Source of the DNA: Thiomonas sp. X19 | Lineage (GTDB): Bacteria; Pseudomonadota; Gammaproteobacteria; Burkholderiales; Burkholderiaceae_C | Length of the DNA stretch: 20,161 bases | Reading direction: 5' to 3' | NCBI RefSeq assembly: GCF_900089495.1 | Contig: NZ_LT605203.1 | Location: forward strand, 3,847,426-3,867,586 | The notes under the pieces: generated by a model | Seen by the model: the letters and a program-made list of their open reading frames with translations, nothing else | What the model was told of the DNA's origin: nothing | Database searches by the model: none | Shown here: piece after piece, positions 17,268 through 20,161 of the stretch | Layout of the letters: every line of letters starts with the position of its first letter | Position numbering within the stretch: the stretch's first letter is position 1 | Position numbers and translations under genes: made by a program

Positions 17268-17646
17268 GTCGGCGATTGTGCCCAAACGGGGGGCAACTCG
17301 CCGCGCTGGCAACGCACCCAAAGCGCCTAAACGTGCATTCCTTCACGCAAGTTCCGGAAATCGTCGGTCCATCACGGTCGGCACTTCAGCGGTCGTGAGG
17401 GAGTTTCCATGGGGATGTTGGCCAGGGCACGCAGACCACGATCAGGCCCACTCCCGCCGTTCGATGCGCAGTGCTCCATCGGCTCGTGTTGTTTGCCGCA
17501 ATGCTCACAGCGGTTGCCGCTGCGGACGAGTTCAGCCTGGATGGCCTCGACGGCCATCGAGGTTGATCGGCATGGGAGGGCCAACGCGGTGAATGCGCAA
17601 CCCCGGCATGGCTGGGCTGTTGCGCAGGTTCTGTTTGTGAAGCGTC
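17268..17646. other. Stretch without a recognisable gene
   Basis: Short open frames exist on both strands. The only notable one, on the minus strand, contains a CEHCGKQHEPMEHC cluster that could be a metal-binding remnant, but I cannot match it to a family. A promoter for the large minus-strand signalling gene should lie in the first 100 bases or so; I see no convincing -35/-10 pair. Confidence 0.4.
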
Positions 17647-17963
17647 TCACAAAAGGCGTGCGGATCGCCCCTGTGCGGTCAGCGGCGCGACCGCCTTCCG
17701 GTCAAAAGACACAAAGCTTGCCCCGCCGAGCCAGCCCCCCTCATAGGCAATCACACCATCCGTGAAATCGCCGCCCGCCTCAAGCACCGACAGGCCGGCT
17801 TCGACGGCAGGCCGGTTCACCCCCACATTCACAACTGCCAGTAGGGTGCGGATCGCGGTCGCCACGTCAGCGGCCTGAAAGCTGTAGACCCTGCGGAGCA
17901 CCCACACGAACTCGCAGAGACACGGCACGGCGACCGCGATCAATGCGGCATCGGTCAAAACCT
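17647..17963 (-). pseudogene. VapC-like PIN-domain toxin, 5'-truncated
   Basis: Type II VapC toxins are PIN-fold ribonucleases held in check by a VapB antitoxin. The C-terminal two thirds of such a protein is visible: PCLCEFVWVLRRVYSF (family LCELVWVLRR), AIRTLLAVVNVGVNRPAVEAGL, GGDFTDGVIAY (family FADALIA) and SFDRKAVAPL. The N-terminal part with the first catalytic Asp (family DTNVLVR) is missing. Homology stops near VLTDAALI at about 17963, where a recombinase remnant on the other strand begins. The open frame continues to 18051 only as antisense of that remnant. No antitoxin gene is seen beside it. A dead toxin is the simplest reading. Confidence 0.75.
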
Positions 17964-17964
17964 G

Positions 17965-18455
17965 CGCAGGCCGCGGGCTGCAGCCGCCTCTTTGCAGCGA
18001 AGGTGTCGGGGGCGCAGCGCGCGCCCGGAATTGGAACGGATGCCGGATCATTTGCGCGCGGGGGATGTGGTGAGTGTGACCCGGCTGGACCGGCTGGCGC
18101 GCAGTACCCGGGATTTGCTGGAGATTGCCGCGCGCGTCCAGCGGCCGGGGCGGGCTTGCGCAGTCTGGCGGAGCCCTGGGCGGACACCACGGCGCCGGCC
18201 GGACGGATGGTGCTCACCCTGTTTGCCGGAATGACGGAGTTTGAGCCCTGACTCATCCTGGAGCGCACCAGCAGTGGGCGCCCGGGCGGCCCAGGCGCGG
18301 GAGGTCCGGTTCGGGCCACCGCCCACGCTCAGCGCGGCGCAGATGGACCATGCGCGCAGCCTGATGGAGCAGAACGGCCGCAGCGCGCGGGAGAGGCGAC
18401 CGAACTGCTGGGGGTGCATCGCTCAACCTTGTATCGGGCGCTGGCCAGGGACGGT
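17965..18455 (+). pseudogene. Serine recombinase (resolvase/invertase family), frameshifted and 5'-truncated
   Basis: Pieces of a resolvase/invertase appear in order but in different frames: AAGCSRLFAAKVSGAQRA, then RAGDVVSVTRLDRLARSTRDLLEIAARVQ, then AGAGLRSLAEPWADTTAPAGRMVLTLFAGMTEFE, then VRFGPPPTLSAAQMDHARSL, and finally LLGVHRSTLYRALAR, the helix-turn-helix of the DNA-binding domain. At least three frame changes are needed. The N-terminal segment with the catalytic serine (family YxRVSTxxQ) is absent. It once probably belonged to a transposon, plasmid or invertible segment. It begins at the same point where the VapC remnant is cut. Confidence 0.85.
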
Positions 18456-18531
18456 GCTGTCCAAACTGGGGCGTGCACGGCACTTGGTGAGGGTTGCGCG
18501 AACCCAGCGTTGGGGGATGGATTCCACGCAG

Positions 18532-18553
18532 TTTCATGATCTAGGTCATGAAA
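18532..18553. repeat. Eight-base inverted repeat with six-base centre
   Basis: TTTCATGA (18532-18539) and TCATGAAA (18546-18553) are perfect complements around TCTAGG. The AT-rich arms stand out in this GC-rich context. They lie about 80 bases past the recombinase remnant, so a recombination or regulator binding site is conceivable, but nothing proves it. Confidence 0.45.
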
Positions 18554-18684
18554 TGGCCATGGACCGGCTCCTGCGGTGGCCTTTCCACCCGAAGACCCCT
18601 TAGGATGCTCGCTCCGCTGCGGCTTTGGCATCTCACCTTGGTTGTGGCCTCCGTCGCCAAGTTCCCGGCCATCGTTGCGGCGGA

Positions 18685-18708
18685 CCCTTCCCCCTTCCCC
18701 CTTTCCCC
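18685..18708 (-). other. Polypurine tract with four G-runs (potential G-quadruplex)
   Basis: On the plus strand C-runs of 3, 5, 5 and 4 bases are separated by T2, T2 and T3. The minus strand therefore carries four G-runs with loops of two or three A, which meets the usual pattern for an intramolecular G-quadruplex. It is also an uninterrupted purine/pyrimidine tract. Confidence 0.6.
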
Positions 18709-18721
18709 TATAGCCATCAAC

Positions 18722-18952
18722 GTGTCCGATCTCTGCGCACACTGGGACGTCCACGGCAATGTTCAGGTCTGGGCGGATGATCGCGTGGTGTCAACCCTGG
18801 AGGTCCTGCAGCGCGGCGCGCCGCAATCCCTGCCGTCAGCCGCCGACCGCGTGGAACGTATGGCGCGCGATCCCGCTTACCGTTTCGCCATCCTGGCCCT
18901 CGTTCACGGCTGCGTCCAACCCGTCAGGCATGCCGAGCCGCCGGCCTCTTAG
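18722..18952 (+). CDS. Doubtful small hypothetical protein
   Basis: A 76-residue frame starting at GTG 18722 would give a soluble protein beginning MSDLCAHWDVHGNVQVW and containing VSTLEVLQRG and RVERMARDPAYRFAILALV. Its composition looks protein-like, with amphipathic stretches, but I do not recognise a family. The frame is open back to 18548 through the polypyrimidine tract, and no good ribosome site is visible. It lies between the recombinase remnant and the right-hand signalling gene, and may itself be a remnant. The 214 bases after it (18953-19166) show only noise. Confidence 0.3.
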   Translation: MSDLCAHWDVHGNVQVWADDRVVSTLEVLQRGAPQSLPSAADRVERMARDPAYRFAILALVHGCVQPVRHAEPPAS

Positions 18953-19166
18953 CCGCGCATGAATGCGTTCCTCCCCGGCACGGCTCAGCGCGTCCAGTGC
19001 TTGAGCCCCGCGCGGAAGATCAAGATGCGTGGGCCTGGAACCCGGTCGGAAGACCGGCGGAAGGGCCGATCCATCCCCGGGTCGATGCTGCACAAAACAC
19101 GGTGAGCATGGCGTCGCCATGCGCCGGAGTCCACTTCCCCGCGCACCCCGCGATCGAGAGCCCATT

Positions 19167-20161
19167 GTGTTCACTGCGGCCAAGAAGCTACAGACCCCAA
19201 CCACGCGCTCCTCACGCATCCGCCTGCTCAGGGAGGGGCTGCTGCTTGTCCTGCCCGCCCTGCTGGTGGTCGTGTGGGGGATATGGGCCGAACGCAATCA
19301 ATACCACCAGATCCAGGGCCGGGTCGTGCTAGAAGCCCGGCGCGAAGCATCAAGCTACGCGAACGGCATCGCCAATCGCCTTCAGACCCGGTTCACCGAA
19401 TTGCAGTTTGCCGCCGCCGCCCTGCACGGCCCCGACGCCGACCCGGCATCACCGGACCCCAAAGCCGTGCAATCCCTGCGCCGCCTCATGGCGTGGCATC
19501 CTGGGCTTTACGTCGTCAACATCGAAGCGCCCGATGGCGCCGTCCTGTGGTCCACCGAACCGCACAGCCACGCCCCGGCGCTCACGGAACAAGCGCTGAC
19601 GCCGTTGGCATCCAACCCCAATTTCTTGCTGGGGCCAAGCCGATCCATCGCCCGCGCGAGCGCGCACGTCTTGACCATGAAGTATCGGGTGCAGGATGCG
19701 CAAGGACGGACCCGATACTTCGTCAGCGCTCCGTATCGGCTGGATCAACTGCTCGGCGATTCCCGGTTCCCGCTTCCATGGACACTCGCCATGTTCGACG
19801 TGCGCAGCAATCGCGTGCTCGGCGTCTGGAAGCAAGGACGGGTGGCCTTCGGCCCCAAGACGGCGCCCTCTGCGGCGGTTCAGATCGCGCTTCCAGGTTA
19901 CCCGCTGATCGTGGAGGCGAGTTGGCCATCCGGGCTGGTGTGGCAGCGGTATTGGCAGACCGCGCTGATGCGCTGGATCTTCGAGGCGGGGACCATCCTG
20001 CTCCTCGGTCTCGTCGCCTTGAGCGTGCGAAGCCAGATTCGCCAACGCGGACTCTATGCCAAGCGTCAACGCCAACTGGCGGAATTCAACGCCATGCTGG
20101 CTCAAGTCAATCAGGCGATCGCCCGCGCCGACGACGAGGCGTCCCTGCTCACGACCCTGTG
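19167..20161 (+). CDS. Membrane sensor protein, probably GAF plus GGDEF/EAL output, cut by window end
   Basis: This is the N-terminal 331 residues of a membrane signalling protein. The layout is a first helix (LLLVLPALLVVVWGIW), a periplasmic sensor of about 230 residues, a second helix (WIFEAGTILLLGLVALSV), a basic linker, and then FNAMLAQVNQAIARADDEASLL, which looks like the entry helix of a GAF domain. The sensor is clearly related to the one in the gene at 14508-17267, for example LYVVNIEAPDGAVLWST, NFLLG, YFVSAPYRLDQLLG and LPGYPLIVEASWP. GTG 19167 has GAGAG six bases upstream; an in-frame ATG at 19119 is the alternative. No stop occurs before the window ends. The cytoplasmic output is not visible; GGDEF and/or EAL is expected from its relative. 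Confidence 0.85.
   Translation, partial: MFTAAKKLQTPTTRSSRIRLLREGLLLVLPALLVVVWGIWAERNQYHQIQGRVVLEARREASSYANGIANRLQTRFTELQFAAAALHGPDADPASPDPKAVQSLRRLMAWHPGLYVVNIEAPDGAVLWSTEPHSHAPALTEQALTPLASNPNFLLGPSRSIARASAHVLTMKYRVQDAQGRTRYFVSAPYRLDQLLGDSRFPLPWTLAMFDVRSNRVLGVWKQGRVAFGPKTAPSAAVQIALPGYPLIVEASWPSGLVWQRYWQTALMRWIFEAGTILLLGLVALSVRSQIRQRGLYAKRQRQLAEFNAMLAQVNQAIARADDEASLLTTL

Noticed and set aside
1..20161. CRISPR array, rRNA, tRNA or prophage genes
   Set aside because: No regularly spaced direct repeats, no conserved rRNA stretches, no cloverleaf and no phage structural proteins were seen on reading both strands.

Overview
The window is GC-rich, densely coded bacterial chromosome. Gene content (the ribF-ileS-lspA cluster, a TrpRS with a C-terminal extension, a DedA protein, a cold-shock protein) and the style of the proteins suggest a betaproteobacterium of the order Burkholderiales. 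A decayed sedolisin-type acid protease and heavy insertion-sequence traffic would suit an acid-tolerant, Thiomonas-like organism. That placement is inference; no rRNA or species marker is present.

Left part (1-11004), mostly housekeeping. An IS110-family transposase (66-1391, +) ends against the 3' end of trpS (1459-2778, -). Further along the minus strand lie a DedA membrane protein (2913-3479) and a CspA-type protein (3629-3832) with its own terminator. A compact divergent promoter region (about 3890-3985) with an operator-like palindrome separates cspA from the plus-strand cluster ribF (4088-5059), ileS (5156-8017) and lspA (8096-8653). lspA converges on a quinone oxidoreductase (8691-9671, -), followed by an MFS transporter (9775-about 11004, -).

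Middle part (11005-12922), decayed. A 161-bp MITE-like palindromic element with perfect 17-bp terminal inverted repeats sits upstream of the MFS gene, beside a second GC-rich inverted repeat. Next is a pseudogene holding only the propeptide and the start of the catalytic domain of a sedolisin (S53) protease.

Right part (12287-20161), cyclic-di-GMP signalling. A large minus-strand gene (periplasmic sensor, GGDEF, globin, GAF, EAL) is split inside its EAL domain by a complete 1602-bp IS1182-family element. The element has 15-bp inverted repeats and a 4-bp CTAG duplication; removing it and one CTAG restores a 1124-residue reading frame exactly. A second, plus-strand protein with a related periplasmic sensor runs off the window end (19167-20161+). 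Between them is about 1.9 kb of wreckage: a VapC-like PIN toxin fragment and a serine-recombinase pseudogene truncated head to head at the same point, an 8-bp inverted repeat, a four-tract G-rich stretch, and one doubtful small ORF.

The observations most worth following are the two related sensors, one of them in a globin-containing dual cyclic-di-GMP enzyme that an IS appears to have reduced to a cyclase-only form, and the MITE-like element.
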